Assembly (NCBI GenBank): GCA_958510875.1
Contig: OY294068.1
Location: 32,220,297 to 32,284,296 of the forward strand
Reading direction: 5' to 3'
From: Endomychus coccineus
Taxonomy: Eukaryota; Arthropoda; Insecta; Coleoptera; Endomychidae
DNA: 64,000 bases
Of the stretch, positions 30,101 through 45,100 are shown piece after piece. The notes beneath the pieces are model-generated. The model ran no database searches, was not told where the DNA came from, and saw only the letters and a list, made by a program, of their open reading frames with translations. The position numbers were made by a program, and so were the translations under genes. The stretch's first letter is position 1; each line of letters opens with the position of its first letter.

Positions 30101-33100
30101 ACGTAGTATTTTTGAAACAGGAGTTATCTATTCCTAAGGGTAAAGCAGCGATGAACTTGGGCGCGTCTTTCGCTTTCCCGGAAAGTGTTAGCTCCCTTAA
30201 AATCATCTTGTGATACAGTTCGATAACACCTATAATTTAATCCGAAGTAGAACTCTCTAATTATATAAAAACAAACATAAATAGAAAATGTTTTTCTGTA
30301 GACTGTCTTATGTGGAGGTACATTTTCATTTATTATTCAAACATTGATATGTAAGCTATGCATATGGGCACATGTTATAAATAGTATTTAAAATAAAATA
30401 CTTCCCTACCCTCGGCGAGTGTGTAGGAGGAGGAGCCTATTAGGGGTCATACCATTTCGACCAATCAGATCTGTCACGTTTCTGCTTAACGGTTCCCATT
30501 AGATTCTCCGTAAAAATATATTCTATGTTAAAAACATCAGAAACTGTTGTACAACATGTAACATGTAATTTTTGGGAAATATTGGCAGAAAAATTGGTAT
30601 AGATCTGTGGTTTTAGAAGTAATAATAGATAAATTTATATATTTCACTAGCTTAAATGTTCTTAGTAGCTGCGTTCATTTCTATTAAAAATAAATTTATG
30701 TTACGTATGAACATATTTGCGATAGGCTTTAGATTTCATCTTAGAAGGTTTATGGTAACTTTGTTATTATTAAAGATACAAAATTGTTGGAACAGAAAAA
30801 CTAGTAGTATTTTTAACGCTCTCTAAGACCGGATAGTGCAAAAAACAATTGGGCATCGTGTTTTAGAATTTGGAAGTGAAATACCATATTTTAAATAGAA
30901 GCTTTCCTAGATATAATTTTCTATTGCAACTTTTTAACCAAAAACCTTTTGATGAATTTCCTCATATGATGAAATTAATGCTGTCTTCAAGGCGTCAAAC
31001 ATCGACCTTTGGCGATCTTGCACTATTGTTAACTATCTCTTTTCGTGAATTTTACACGGATCTCTAGTTCTGTGATTCATCGCCTATTCTAATGTCATCA
31101 AATCGTGAAAGTCATGTGATTCCCACAGCCTTACTATTTTAATATTGTTAATATTTAAAAATTGTAATATCGTTTTTATTTTTGACTTAAGAATAAAATT
31201 CCATGTAAGCTATCTTCTTTAAATTTGAAGTTTCAACAAGATAATATATATTCTATTAAAAACAAATGGTTACTTCCAAACTCAAAAATACTATAGTCAA
31301 TTGATTATTGCATTCTTAAAGAGCATTGATTTAAAATACTACTGGATTGCTTATTTAAACAAGTTTGTATCTTTAATATTAACAAACTTGCCAATGGTTT
31401 GATTCGTTATTTGTTACAATAATGCAACACAAAAATCATCAAGAACATCCATAATCATCCTGTACTAGTCTTATTCTATCAATAAAAGATAATACATAAA
31501 ATACGAAGCCATGAAAACAAATACAACTTTATCCTAATGGATTATTGAAATTGTTTATTTTTTGTTTTCAGTTCGGAGACAGCCAAAAACTACGGCTGGT
31601 ACGTATTCTGCGTAGTACGGTAATGGTTCGTGTTGGAGGCGGCTGGGTTGCACTGGATGAGTTCCTCGTTAAAAATGACCCCTGCAGAGGTATGTTCTAT
31701 TCTAATTCTTTAAAAATTTTCATAACCATACATTTTGCGAATCTGATCCGCTTTCTGATGATGAATTACATGACTTGACATTTTCTATCGTGATGGATAA
31801 TTTTAATTATTGTTATACGTTTTCAATCGTATCGAAAGAAATATGATTTGATAGTACAGATTATGCGGATTTTCTTGCAGATGGTAAATATCGCGAATAA
31901 CACCTGTAATATTGTCTTTGAGCTCTTGAATCGTTTGGACGTACTGAATTTTTATAATACTAATGGATTGTGCAAGAGTACTTCGATCTATTTCCATTGA
32001 CCGCGATGACTATCGAAATATGTCATAGAAAAACATCTATACCTCCAGGCTTTATTCAGATGTGAAATACCAGGAAATTTAAAATGATAGATCTCTTATT
32101 TGAACACCTTGTACACCCTAGAGTTGAATCGAGTTCATCAACCTTCCTAACAGTTTATTGTGTCAGCGAATCATTCGCTGAATCTCTCCAATATTTGAAT
32201 AATCTTCACTCACTCCAATCTCCATGCCGAAATCCAATACAGGAACGAGAAGTGAGTAATATTCGATACCACCGACTCTCGAATAATCGTTTTAAAGTAT
32301 TGGAGACATTTCGGTAATCGATCGATTATTTTCAATTCAACATATTCCAGGACTATCGAAATGTCAAAGATCCGAATAGCGGGAAATTTTAGATGAACTG
32401 TCTTATTATTTGAACATCTTGCATATCCTAGATTTTACGAAAAAAAAGTCATGTTGATTCTATCACAGAATGCGGGTGATTATTCAAGAAATATTACAAC
32501 ATTTTTACACAAACTTGTAGGGATAAAGATGAGTATAATAACAAAATTAATCAAACTGGTTTAATATGCTTATCCCCTTTTCCAATTTGTTTAACTAGTA
32601 ATATGAGTGTTGTGAGTTCATTATTTTCCGATTTACTGATTTTATGTCAACAAAATTACATCATTTGCCTCTGATGAGTATTGTTTAATAATTAACTCAC
32701 AAACACAATAAAAGAATCAATGCTTCGCAAGTCACCAAATCAATTATCCACTTTGTTATTACTTATTCATAATAATTTAATTCAAAAATATAACTACATG
32801 TCAATTAAAATCTATACTTTCTGTACTATTGAAGATTATCTGTTTAAATCAGTTATTTGACAAAAAGGTTCTAATTAGAACTATGAGTTTATCCAGTATA
32901 TGTTTGATTGAAAATTGAAAATAAGATTTTCTCAAGCTTGTGATAATTATTATTATGCAATGTGGACTATCATTGATTCGTTGTATTTCGTTGTGTTTCT
33001 ACCTGTATTAATCAAAATATAATGAAACTTAACTGCTAAAACTTATAACTGTGTCTCCTGAGGAATTAATACAAAGCATAATGCTTTGCTTGTTTTTCAA

Positions 33101-36100
33101 TTGATTTTAACGTGTCATTCATCCTCATCAAATTTTATTTACCCATCGTATTAGAGCTAATATTTCATGAGTAATCAATTTCACTCACAGAAGAATCAAG
33201 CAATTGCCACCGAATAGTAAAGAGCAAAAAAAAACGCGGATTCATTGAACATTTTGCCTCATGCCAGATCTACACCGCCAACTTCTTAAGAACTTAAGAA
33301 CTAGATATTGGGAAAATGTTTCAAACCTCGAACAGGAACAAAACAATTATCCAAAGCATTCAATTCGTCATGGACGATGGCGATGAACTTTCAAGTTAAT
33401 TAATTATAATTATTTTATTCAACCTGTTACGAATAATTCTGTGTTACAAAATCTAATAAAGACTACATTTTTGCCACTATAACTATTAACTCCCATATAA
33501 AGCCAAAAGAACGTAGCTTCGCTTAAAAGTTGTTAACTGAAGAATAACAATACAAAAATATATATTCAGTAATACATTTTCATGCAAAATAGGTTTTGTC
33601 GGATTCATGTGAATAATACCGCAGTGGCAATGTTTGGGATTAGTCAATTCTATATTAATATATATCAAAGAAAACGTTAAATAACTTTATCGACGTTTTG
33701 GTTGAAAGTTTATCAGTGTTTGCTCTTCTCATGCATCAACGCAATCATCATGTAAATAGTCCATCGGCTTGCTTAAAAAATTGTTTGATTCTTCTGTAAG
33801 TGCATCACAACTGCAAATTACTAATTATATTTCTGTTCTATTTTCCCATTCTTATTAAATCCCGTTAATATATTTTCGTTTTGTTAATTTGCCAATATTA
33901 ATTTCATTGCGCTTATCCTGTTAACTCTTTTAACCTGTAAACCTGTGTAACATTCACCGTATTATGTATATAATTTAATGTATTTGGGCACTATGTATGT
34001 CGATAAAATGTTAAAGTCATGTTAGTTTTACCGTTACCTCACCCTGATAAACCCGAACAGCACGAGCCTTGGTGCCCCCTTGGTAAGCTATTGCACGAAA
34101 TGATGGTCTGTGATTCTTCCAAAGGTTTTATCGTCAAACGGAGATGATAATATCTAATTTTCTATTGTGGTTTCAAGTTAAATTGAGATCTACAATTAAT
34201 TCGAATCGATTCTGTCAAGTTCTTTAATTAAAATCACTATCCTAGCATTTTATCTATCAAAAATAATATTACTGTTACAATATGTTCATTTTTACAGTAA
34301 ACTACTATTATTTCTATGTTTATAAAATTATGGAACAGATCGGATTGATTTAAAATAGTATATTCTACAACAAGTTTGGAATGGCTCATATTCCACGCGA
34401 GCGAAACGTTTTTAGTTCAAGCCGAATGCAAAGTCTACGGTTCGTGAGTGTGTAATGCCATTCCAAACGTGTTAGTAGACTACACTTTTTCTAACAAGCT
34501 TTTATTAATTAATATTAATAGTTTTGTTGAACTTACTGTTCCGAAAACATTGCAAACTTTCAAATTACTTAACAAAATACTACTGAATCTTTACTCAATG
34601 AATCCTTGTCACTTGAAACTAATGAACGAAATATCCGCGAGGCGGGTGAAAATCAATATGTACCCATAGCAATCGAAATAAAGGTCGGTAAATCAACGCT
34701 CTTATCGAACAAGGCGTAGACCAATATAGTTAATTATTCAAGAAAGCAGCTAAACCGTTTCCGATTGGTTGAAAGCACATATAGAATATACATTCCGACA
34801 CAGTCTGTTAGAGTGATATATGTTATACAATCTAATTTTTAATTACAGAATAGAGTTTCTGAAAGCGTGTTAGAGAAAGTTAATTCCTGATAAAGTTTTA
34901 TGAAACAATTTATACACAATTTTTTTATCATTAGATCAATTTTTGTTGGTAATTAATTATTATAAACATTTAGGACTACAAACCAGACATAACAGACGTA
35001 CTAACTGTCATAATTTGTATATACAGGGTGTTTCAGTTTTTTCGTTCATAATTTCTGTAAACGATAGAACTTCTAAAAATAATAGGGGTCTTTTTTATAA
35101 AATTTTTCTCTAAATCACTTCGTTTCCGAGAAAAAAATTCCATGAGATAACCCTGATTAGAAAAATCAAAATAGCTCGAATAGGAAGCCTCTAAGGGAAA
35201 TTTACAAGAATACTTTTTTATAGAAAATAAATCAAATTTTTTAATTTGTATACAATAATAATTTCGGACCATTGGCTTAGAAGTTTAAGGGGTTTAAAAC
35301 CCCATAACTACGCTTCTGGATTTGTGTCAAGAACATTTTGTCACCGAGAAAATTTCTCATTCGGTAAAACTGAAGTTTACCAAGTTTGAACCAAAAATCT
35401 TCATTGGTTTAGAAGATAATGAAGAAAATGTAATAATTTTTCAAAACTTCAACCCCTGATTCACAGAAAAATGTTATATGAAAGACCCCTATTATTTTTA
35501 GATGTTCTATAGTTCTCCGAAGTTATGAACGAAAAAACTGAAACACACTGTATAATAAAACAGAAAGTTCTATAAATCGATAATTTATTGTCATTGAGTA
35601 TTTTCAAACGGTCATCGTAAGACAAACGGGTTCCATAGAAATGAACTAGTATTTTTATTTCTACTTTCACAACTTTTGGTGGAATCAATAGTTTATGTTT
35701 GGTAACAATTTCGATTTATTATTATTACGTTTGAGCGTATAAGGCATTTCCGTCTGAATTAGTTGATAATAAAATACAATTTTTTTGAAACGCGGAAACG
35801 AATAATTTCAAAACAATCGGGAATATTCGTATGTAAATCAACCTGAAAAGAATGTAATTCATGATTGAGTTAGGAGGAAGGAGGTTGACCTATTGGTCTG
35901 AGTAGTTGGTTATCATTAGGACCATTGTACTCCCTCCATAGGGGACAGCTCTCCGGTCTGTTCGAGCTGTCCAGGCACAGCACTCGGAGGAGTCTCCCCA
36001 ATGCTGGTCACGCCCGTACTTAATTCCCCCATCATGGACTCTCTGATGTTGGCGAGGGCTGGAAAGGGGCCCAGTACGTGCTCCACCGTCTCGTCCTGTT

Positions 36101-39100
36101 CTTCATACGCAATACCCAGAGGTCATCTACTTATTATAGGGTGTAATTGACAATGTATCGTGATTAGTCGCAGGTTCTTCTGAGGCAGTCTCAATGTCCA
36201 GTAGTCTTCAGCTGTTTTTGGAGTAGGTGTGTTTATCGGTTTCTTGGCTAGTCTGCAGCCTGACATTTCATCCTATCGTTGCTTGAGGGTGTTATTATTC
36301 AGCTCGGCATTAAGGCATTCCCCTTTTCTCCATTTGAGGAGAAATTGGCTGCCTCTTCAATCATGGCTCCCCTAGGGTATTTTGGAGACCAGAGAAGGTA
36401 TTTTATTGACCGCGACCTCCAGCAAGTGGCTTCCTTACTTCCCTTGTCTCGGAGTTCGATTGAGCTCAGCTACGGATTCTGTAGTCACTTCCTCTACGTA
36501 AATTCCGACAAGTGGGAGGCAGATCATTGCTTCAATAGCTGCTTTGGTAGTTGTTCGCATGTCTCCCGTAATGCTGAGGAACGTGGTTCTTTGTCACTCA
36601 TTTAGTTGTTTCATTGACGTCTTCTTTCTGATTCTGGAACATTAAATCAGTGCACTGTATTTATGACTGTCATAGTGCTATCTGTGAAGATAGACCCCAT
36701 GTTTTTACGATCGCTCTCCGACAGAACCAGAGGGCGATGCTTGCAATTTTACATCTTGCTGCGAGATGAGATCCCCATGTAAGCTTGCTGTCGGTGATTA
36801 TACAGGTATTTAACCTATGATGATAGCTCATAGAACCGACTCAAATCTTCCTCCTAGCAAGATGGTCATTGAGACGTTGTAATTGCTTAAAGTGGGAGTA
36901 AATTGCATAAAAATTTGTTTGTTACTAATCTCATATTTTATCATTTTAAATTTAAATCATCAATATTTATATGATATCAATTGAATCGACCCGGATATAT
37001 CATAAATTGAAAAAAAAAGACTTTTGTCCACGACTATTGTATAAAATATGCATAGTACATGTGTTTCCTCAAGCATAATGATATCCATTAATCACTAGTG
37101 AATAATGAAATCATTATTCACTACCATCAATATGACAAACATGATAGACATTTTTCTAGACAAATACGATACAAATAGAGCGCGCTATGAAACGTCAAGT
37201 CAGATCGAATTTAATTTGAAACGTCAACAATTTGATGGTTCGACTTGTTTCAACAGCAAAGTTTATTAGTATCAAAGTAATATTTATGGGTCGTGGACAA
37301 AGTATAGTATTCTACTTGCATAGTATGGCTATTATTCACCTGGATGATTTACGAAACTCGCCTGCGGCTCGTGCCGTAAACTTCATCCACGTAAATAATA
37401 GCCACCATAATATGCTCGTTGAATAATATATTATTAAAAGTAGTAGTAGTTTCAACATAAATATAATTATATCAAACCAAAACGTTTTTTGTATATAAAC
37501 CACCATAGTTTATACACATCTCCAGGCATTTTTATTTCGTTGAAATAGAATGATAGTAGTATATTTTTAGTCCTGTTTATTTAGTTTCTATCCCAAAGCG
37601 TTTCGATATCAATTCCAATCATTAGCTCCATACCAATTTTTATTTGTTAATTTGATGATACATCTTTTGGAAGAATCCCAGACCATAGTGGTGAATTGTG
37701 TATCTATAATAATGGTTGCGTGTTTCAATGCATGTCTAATTTATACAGTTACACACATTTTGTTTATTTATTTTTGTATACTGTCCAGTATTCTGATTCA
37801 CAATACTTCATGTTACAGTGTGTTATTTCCACGGATAACAATTTGTTTATAAATATTTCATTATCATGCATCTACGGAATGAAAGAACCTGTAGAAATCA
37901 ATCAAATTTATAAGCATATTGTTTGTGACATGTTGGTTCTGTTTCTTATTTACAAACCACAAGTAAATGTACTGAGGCATTGATTTTAACATTCGATAAA
38001 ATAAAGAAAAAAAATCGTCAATGACGATGCTGATTTCCGGTAAATTTGTTGGGTTACTTTTTTGCGAATTTTCTCAAAATTGTCAGTACAATTTTAGTTT
38101 ACTTCATGAAGATTTTTTTGTCCAGAAATCTGGAAATAACTGAAAAATTCTTGAATATTTTTATAAAACCATTACAATAAACGTATACATATTTGAGTAT
38201 TTAGGTATTTAAAATATTCATATCTCTCGAAAGAGAAATTTCACGATGATTATTATATTAGGTTCACGCTTCTATTTTTAATTTTAATCTGTGAATGAAA
38301 TATTTATTCTCACTCTCCAGAAAAAGTTTCTCTGTACATTATAACATGAATTATGCAGGAAAATTCTAATAAAAAGATTTGTAATAACGTACTTGTCGAA
38401 CCTCTTCACACGCTGAAATATAGTTTTGTTTTCAAGATATTTATTCTAAATTCAGTCACTAAATCAGTTAATGGTAAAATCAATGCGTCGGAAGTCGCCT
38501 ACTTGTTATATAATTGACTTTCGACTTAGTTTAATGCTTATTTTTGTTTATTTTTCTCCTTGTTACCTTACGCATCCTACCGTTCCCGTTTCATCCATTT
38601 TCGCACTCATTTCTTTTCTGTTATTTTTCTCAATTCCCTTACCGCCATCTATCCCAAACACCTTTTACACGACAGCTAAGGGACGCACGAACATAGAGTT
38701 GCGTGAACAGTTCATCCTGGCCGACGGCGTGTCGCAGACTATGACCGCGTTCAAGCCGAAAACATCGGCTTCTAGTCCTGTCTCTGGTTCTTCCGCATCA
38801 TCACATCGCACTCCTCAAGGGCCCATCACTAAGGTATTGCACTATTTGCACAACAACTACCTCGATGTAATTGTTCTAATGAAATTGCTCATGGAATGTA
38901 TTTATGTTTTCTCTTTTACAAAATTTAATAATTCAACAAACACCTTTTATTTGAAACTCGGTGAAAGAATAGGTCATTCACACAAAAGAAGGAAACAATA
39001 ACATAGTGCATAATACAAATTACAAGACTTTGATACATTTAGGAAGGATTAGTGGACATCCCAACGCTGGCTCACACGATATTCTTAAAACGTTATAGAT

Positions 39101-42100
39101 TTTCCTCTCGTGTAGTATAAAAAATTAACCACTGATATAACTATGAAAGAAATACGATGCAATATCTCTATTATTTATAGGTAGTCGAGGAAATAAAGCA
39201 CTAAACTAGGCCAAATCTGGGAAAGTTGGGGCAGTTGGATGGATTGAGATGCGGTTTTCTGCATTCGATTCAAAAAGTGATTTAGAAACTATGTGCGGTA
39301 TTTTTGTTTCGCGGAAAAAATTTGTTGTATTTCTACAGCCAAAAAATGCATTTTTCTAAGTGCACTTTTTGAGGTGAATAAAAAAACGGACTCGAATTGG
39401 TTTCTCGGGGGTTTTTGGGGTCGCTGAACACGAATACGATATTTAAAAATTCCCTGAGGTCCCCTTTCCATCTGGACCTCCCCGGGGGTATACTAGCGTC
39501 CTGACGTCCTGGATATGGACGAAATTAATGAAAAAATTATTTTTAATGTTTGTCAACTGTTCGAAAGGTGATATGAAGGTTGCTAGTGATGATAACGACA
39601 TGAAAAAACTCTTCTGCAATACCTGGTGTACCCTGCGTTCGGGTAACGACGTCATCTTCTAGGAATTTGCTAATTTTTCTTCATAAAAGGTAACAAATTC
39701 TAGCTCTCGGAGGTTTTCAAAGTCGCTGATCGCGACTGTGACACTCACAATGTTCTGCAAATTACCTGGGGGTATTTCCTGGACACTCGAGCCCTGTGTA
39801 TCCACGTCATCTTCTAGGAATTTCTTGTTTTTTTTAAATTAAATGTAATAAATTCTAGCTCTAAACCCCCGAGAACTAGAACTGCATCTCAATCCATCCA
39901 ACTGCGCCAACTTTCCCAGGTTCAATGCTTTATTTCCTCGACTAAGGAGGGAATTAAAAGAATCATTGTTCCTGTAGCTCAAGTTATATGTATATTAAAA
40001 CCTCCGTACTCGATAGATATTGGAATTGAAAAGGCGGTCATATAAAGATTCTTTCTCAAGAATTCCATAAAACGTCTATTGCTTGTTTTTAAAGCTGATA
40101 AATAAGACTAGCTGTTGATGTTGCCCGTAGCAATTGACGGCGTTAATGAACATTCAATTGACAGGGATATTTATGTTATGGGGCTGTTTGTGATCAATTT
40201 ATGAACTGTCTCTCATGTATCGAGGTTACATGAACAGTCAAACGCGCCACACTATATTACTACACCTTTTACCCCCTCAGGGATCCAATTTCAGAGACGT
40301 TGCTTAGCGGCTGCCATTCTTATGAGTGTATAATACAAAACGAACTTTGCACTTATTTTTTGTTAGTTTTTTTCATACAGTGTTCACTTACAGTTAAACC
40401 TATAGTAGTTTTGATTTATTATTTTCAATTATCATTGTAATTTTTTTATTTCCTTTCCTCTTGAAGTTTTATTACATTTTTTCAAATCGACTCCATTTTT
40501 GAGTGCATATGTGGTTAAAAACAATAAGACGTGAAACACTCTAACTAGATATAGATATGTAGATTTGTACAAATCGAATCATCCTAGTATCGGCAAGTCT
40601 GCCTCCGTTGAAAGTACTTGAAATAACCAATTTCCTTATAAAGAAGAGAAAAAGATAAACTTGCTTCTCTGAAAAAAATGTAGACGGGGTCGGAATTCGG
40701 ACCCAGGCCTCTACAATACACTAGCACTATTACATCAGCTTGAATATTTTAAAAGCTGGATAAATATAGAATATAGAACACATTATTCCTCTACAATTTT
40801 TACCACAGTACGTATGTCATTATTAACTGAATAGGGTATTTATCATGTCAAGAAAGTTTACATTTTCTAACGTCCATAGAGAGTGAGTAGAAAATATTTT
40901 TCACTTGAAATTAATGTGTAACGGAATAATTAGTTATTTTTATATAACAAACACACAACGTGACTTGAATGAATCGATCTTTTTTTGAATGATTCAATAA
41001 AATAAGCGTTGTTCATTATTTTCCCTCAACGTTATTAACTTCTAAATAATTTATTTCAATATTTTAGCTTATTATTTCAATCTCGCTATCGAATTTGAAA
41101 AAATAACTGTTAATATCATACTTTCAATCCTTTATCACCAAGAACATGATCAAGATTATAGTCATTACTAAAACGAAAGCCGAATATTTGGCTAAGGCCA
41201 ACTTTTGTTCATGTTGAGTACAGAACTTTCTTTATCATGAGCAATTTCATTGGAAACGTTGTTGAGATGGTTTACAAGAAATACCTGCATATTAAGGTTG
41301 TAAGAAATTTGAATTGTTTGATACTAATTCCGGTTTGCAATAGTTATTTATGTTTTCAAAGAGTAAATAACTTCTCTATCAACTATTGGTGCTTGGATAT
41401 CTAGAAAATGTTCAGAATACTTATTTATCGGAATATTCTCATTCAAGTGCAGCTAATAATTTGATTATATCATATCTTTGAACATGGAACACTATTAATA
41501 ATAGTGATATTTGTTTCTGAACGATTAATTTGAATTTGAATATTGATAGTTGTGTTAACTGGAGTTGAATCCTTAGTTATTAAATTTAAAATTGAGCTGA
41601 GCATCATCTTATTCCATTAATATTCAAAAATAGAAAATATTATTATCAAACTTTTTGAAACGATTCATTTATGCAGGCTGTTTAACTTTTTTTAAATGTG
41701 CCTATCCAACAGTGTTGATGCAACATTCATATCATTACCTTATATAGTATTCCAGAAAATATGTTCATAATTCAATAAATAATTTGTTCATTAGAATGAA
41801 CGAGATGTTTTGACATTTGCTTCTTTTGTGGTGAATTCAATCAAATATTTTCAATCAATCGTCACAACAAATGAGTTAATTCATCTTTTTTTTCAATTAA
41901 AAAATCCTCAATATTAGTTTTAGCTTCAAAAGATTCTTTATAATTAATAAAAACATTTCAATCAAAAAATTTTGTAAAAATTTCGATTAACGAATTTAGT
42001 TAAATTTAGATTAACGAAATTTGCAATATCAAATTTATTTGCTGCTCAAATTGCGTTTCCAATTTTTTCGATTTCATGTGTTCCAATAACATTAAATTTC

Positions 42101-45100
42101 AATCGGATAGTTATTACGAATTCAGTTCAATAAATTCCACAAAATTATTTTTTCTATTTTTGAGTCTATGCATTTTTTAATTATGCAGTTATTGAAACCA
42201 CTAATTCAGTGATAACTCAAAATAAAACTGGAATGAATTTGTATACTCATCTATCTTTTAATTGAATGAATTAAGAATATGAAATATACGCTAATTAGTC
42301 CAGGAAATAAAGTACAAAATCGACCCAAATTAGATAAATTTGAGGTAAAAGGCCGATTTTGATGTATGAGGGCTCATTCGATTCGTTTTGACCTCTAGAT
42401 CAGAATCTGCCACAGCTACATAGGGGGAAAATTTGTCCTATTGTTAATAAACAATAAATAATGACCAATAAATGGCATGTTTTTGACATAATAAAAAAAA
42501 ATTGAAAACGCCATTTTCCATCAATTTTTAGCGGGTAAAGTATAAAATTGCAGTTATTTGATCAATAAACAATGTGAATTTAAGGTTTATAACAATTTGT
42601 CAGTTATCTATTTGTTAATAAACAACAAAATGGAAATTTCCTAAATAATCAAGATTAGATTCATTTTCAGGTAATTTGAGGTCGCTGAATACAAATTCGA
42701 TGTTATTTTTCTGATTGTCTGTTAATATAATTAGTTAATTAACAATTTGTTAATAAACAAATTAACCCAAAAAATGGAAATTTAAAAAATAATCAAGACT
42801 AGAGTCATTTTCAGGTAATTTGAGGTCGCTGAGTAGTTTGATGTTATTTTTTTGATTGAATGTTAATATAATTATTTAATTAATAATTACTTAGTTACCG
42901 AATTAACAAAAAATTCAAAGTCTCAGAATAATCAAGATTGGAGTCAATTCCGTATAATTTAAGGTCGCTGAATACGAATTTGATGTTATTTTTTGAATAA
43001 ATTGCTGGGAAACTATTTTTTATCAATAACATGAAAAACCACTCTTCCCCTTTACGGCTACGGCCCTAGAGGTTGAATTACTGGTTCTGAATTCAGCTCA
43101 TACGTCCCTGCACTTCTCTCAGTTACCATGGCAACGCTATCAATCAACTAATAATATGAACAATTTATTGAAAAGTCACATAAGATTCAAATTTAACTAC
43201 TTCAAATTATCCGAAATTGACTGTAATCTTGATTATTTTAAAACTTTGAATATTTTTTGTTGATTCGCCAAGTGAATTAATTAATTAATTAAATTATCAT
43301 TCGATTCAAAAAGTAACATCAATTTCGTGTTCAGCGGCCTTAAATTATATGAAATTGACTTCAATCTTGATTATTTTAAGACTTTGAATTTTTTTGTTTA
43401 TTCGGTAACTCAGTAATTATCAATAAAATGATTAAATTAGCCTTTAATTCAAAAAATAACATTAAATTCATGTTTAGTGACCCGAAATTAACCGAAAATG
43501 ACTCTAATCTTGATTATTTTGAGACACTGAATTTTTTTGTTCATTCGGTAACTGAGTAATTATCAATTAATTAATTAAATTAACATTGAATCAAAAATAA
43601 CATCAAATTCGTAATCAGCGATCTCAAATTACCTGAAAATGACTCTAGTCTTGATTATTTTCAAAATTTCCAATTTTTAGGTTATTTTGTTAATTAACAA
43701 ATTGTTAATCAACTAATTAGATTAACAGCCAATCAAAAAAATAACATCGAATTCGTATTCAGCGACCTCAAATTACCTGGAAATAAATCTAATCTTGATT
43801 ATTTTGAAAATTTTCATTTTGTTTATTAACAAATAGATAACTAACAAATTGTTATAAACCTTAAATTTGCATTGTTTATTGATCAAATAACTGCAATTCT
43901 CTACTTCACCCGCTAAAAATTGATGGTAAATAGCGTTTTTAGTTTTTTTTTTATATATTGTTATAACACATCATTTTTTGGTCAATATTTATTGTTTATT
44001 AACAATCTGAGACATTTCCCCCTATGTAGGTATGGCAGATTCTGATCTAGAGGCCAAAACGAATCTAATGAGCCCTCATACATCAAAATCGGTCCTTTAC
44101 TTCAAATTTTCTGCTTCAAAACCTTTATTTCCTGGACTAAATTAATCAAATAGAGTAAAAAATATATCAAATTTATGACTACTTAGTTTACAGTTTTCAA
44201 TTGAAATTATTATTTTATCCGACGTTGAAATTGATTTTGCCGCCAATTCATTTTAACGTGAAATTATGCTAATTTATAGAAAATACATCAAATATGTCAT
44301 GTACGGAATTTTTAAGAAAATGACGAAATGCAATATTTATATTCCATATGAATTCATGATTGAAGGATAATGTCAAAATTGATCGCTACTTGGACTGTAC
44401 TATAGGGGTAGATGAATTGCATTCCTATTTCTGTTGCATTGTTGTGATATTTTGCAGGATGTACATATTCTCTGGAATTAGCTTAAGTATTCTTGAATTT
44501 GTGTGTTGTTAAATTTATTTCATCAATTGTATTTGTAGTAAACTGTCACTGCTTTAGTAGAACCCTTGCACCCAAGTAAGTACCCGCATGTCTAGAAAAT
44601 ATCCTCCACATGGTGATTTGATTAGGAACAGATATAAGGTAGGTAATGAAATCTATTGATAGGAGTTTTATCTGACGTTGCCTCAGGAGATTCAGATGTT
44701 TTTTTAATATTAAGTTTCGTCGTTCTATAGATCTTATTTACTAGAATTGTATGACACCTGTAGGTGACGATAGTTTTAATTGGTACCTAAACTAACAAGA
44801 CATGAAATGTAAGCTGAAATACATTTCTCGAGGATGTTAATTGGCACATGCTTCTTCTCTAAGCTAGTTACTTCTCACTATTTGATTTTTTGAAATATTA
44901 GATTCTCACAACACTAACTCACACATTCTCAAAAATGCTCATTCTTACAGAAACACTTATAGTGAAGATTTATGTAGGTACACCGATGGTGTACTCTCCT
45001 GTGTTTTCGATTAGATTAGTGAATTGAATTACTTTCGAAAATTTAGTTGCCATCAAGGATTTAAAGAAAGAATGTACCAAAAAACATACTTTTGAAGCCA

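Noticed and set aside
30130..30200. GC-richer patch as an extra exon within GAS2
   Set aside because: It would insert residues between GEGKYR and FGDSQ in a conserved fold, and the frame and donor do not fit phase 0-0.
40683..40715. tRNA B-box-like GTCGGAATTCGGACCCAGG
   Set aside because: No A-box at the right distance and no cloverleaf; at most a tRNA-derived SINE trace.
42670..43780. Regularly spaced repeats that could suggest a CRISPR array
   Set aside because: Units are about 140 bases, arranged as mirrored arms inside a transposon with TA duplications; eukaryotic context.
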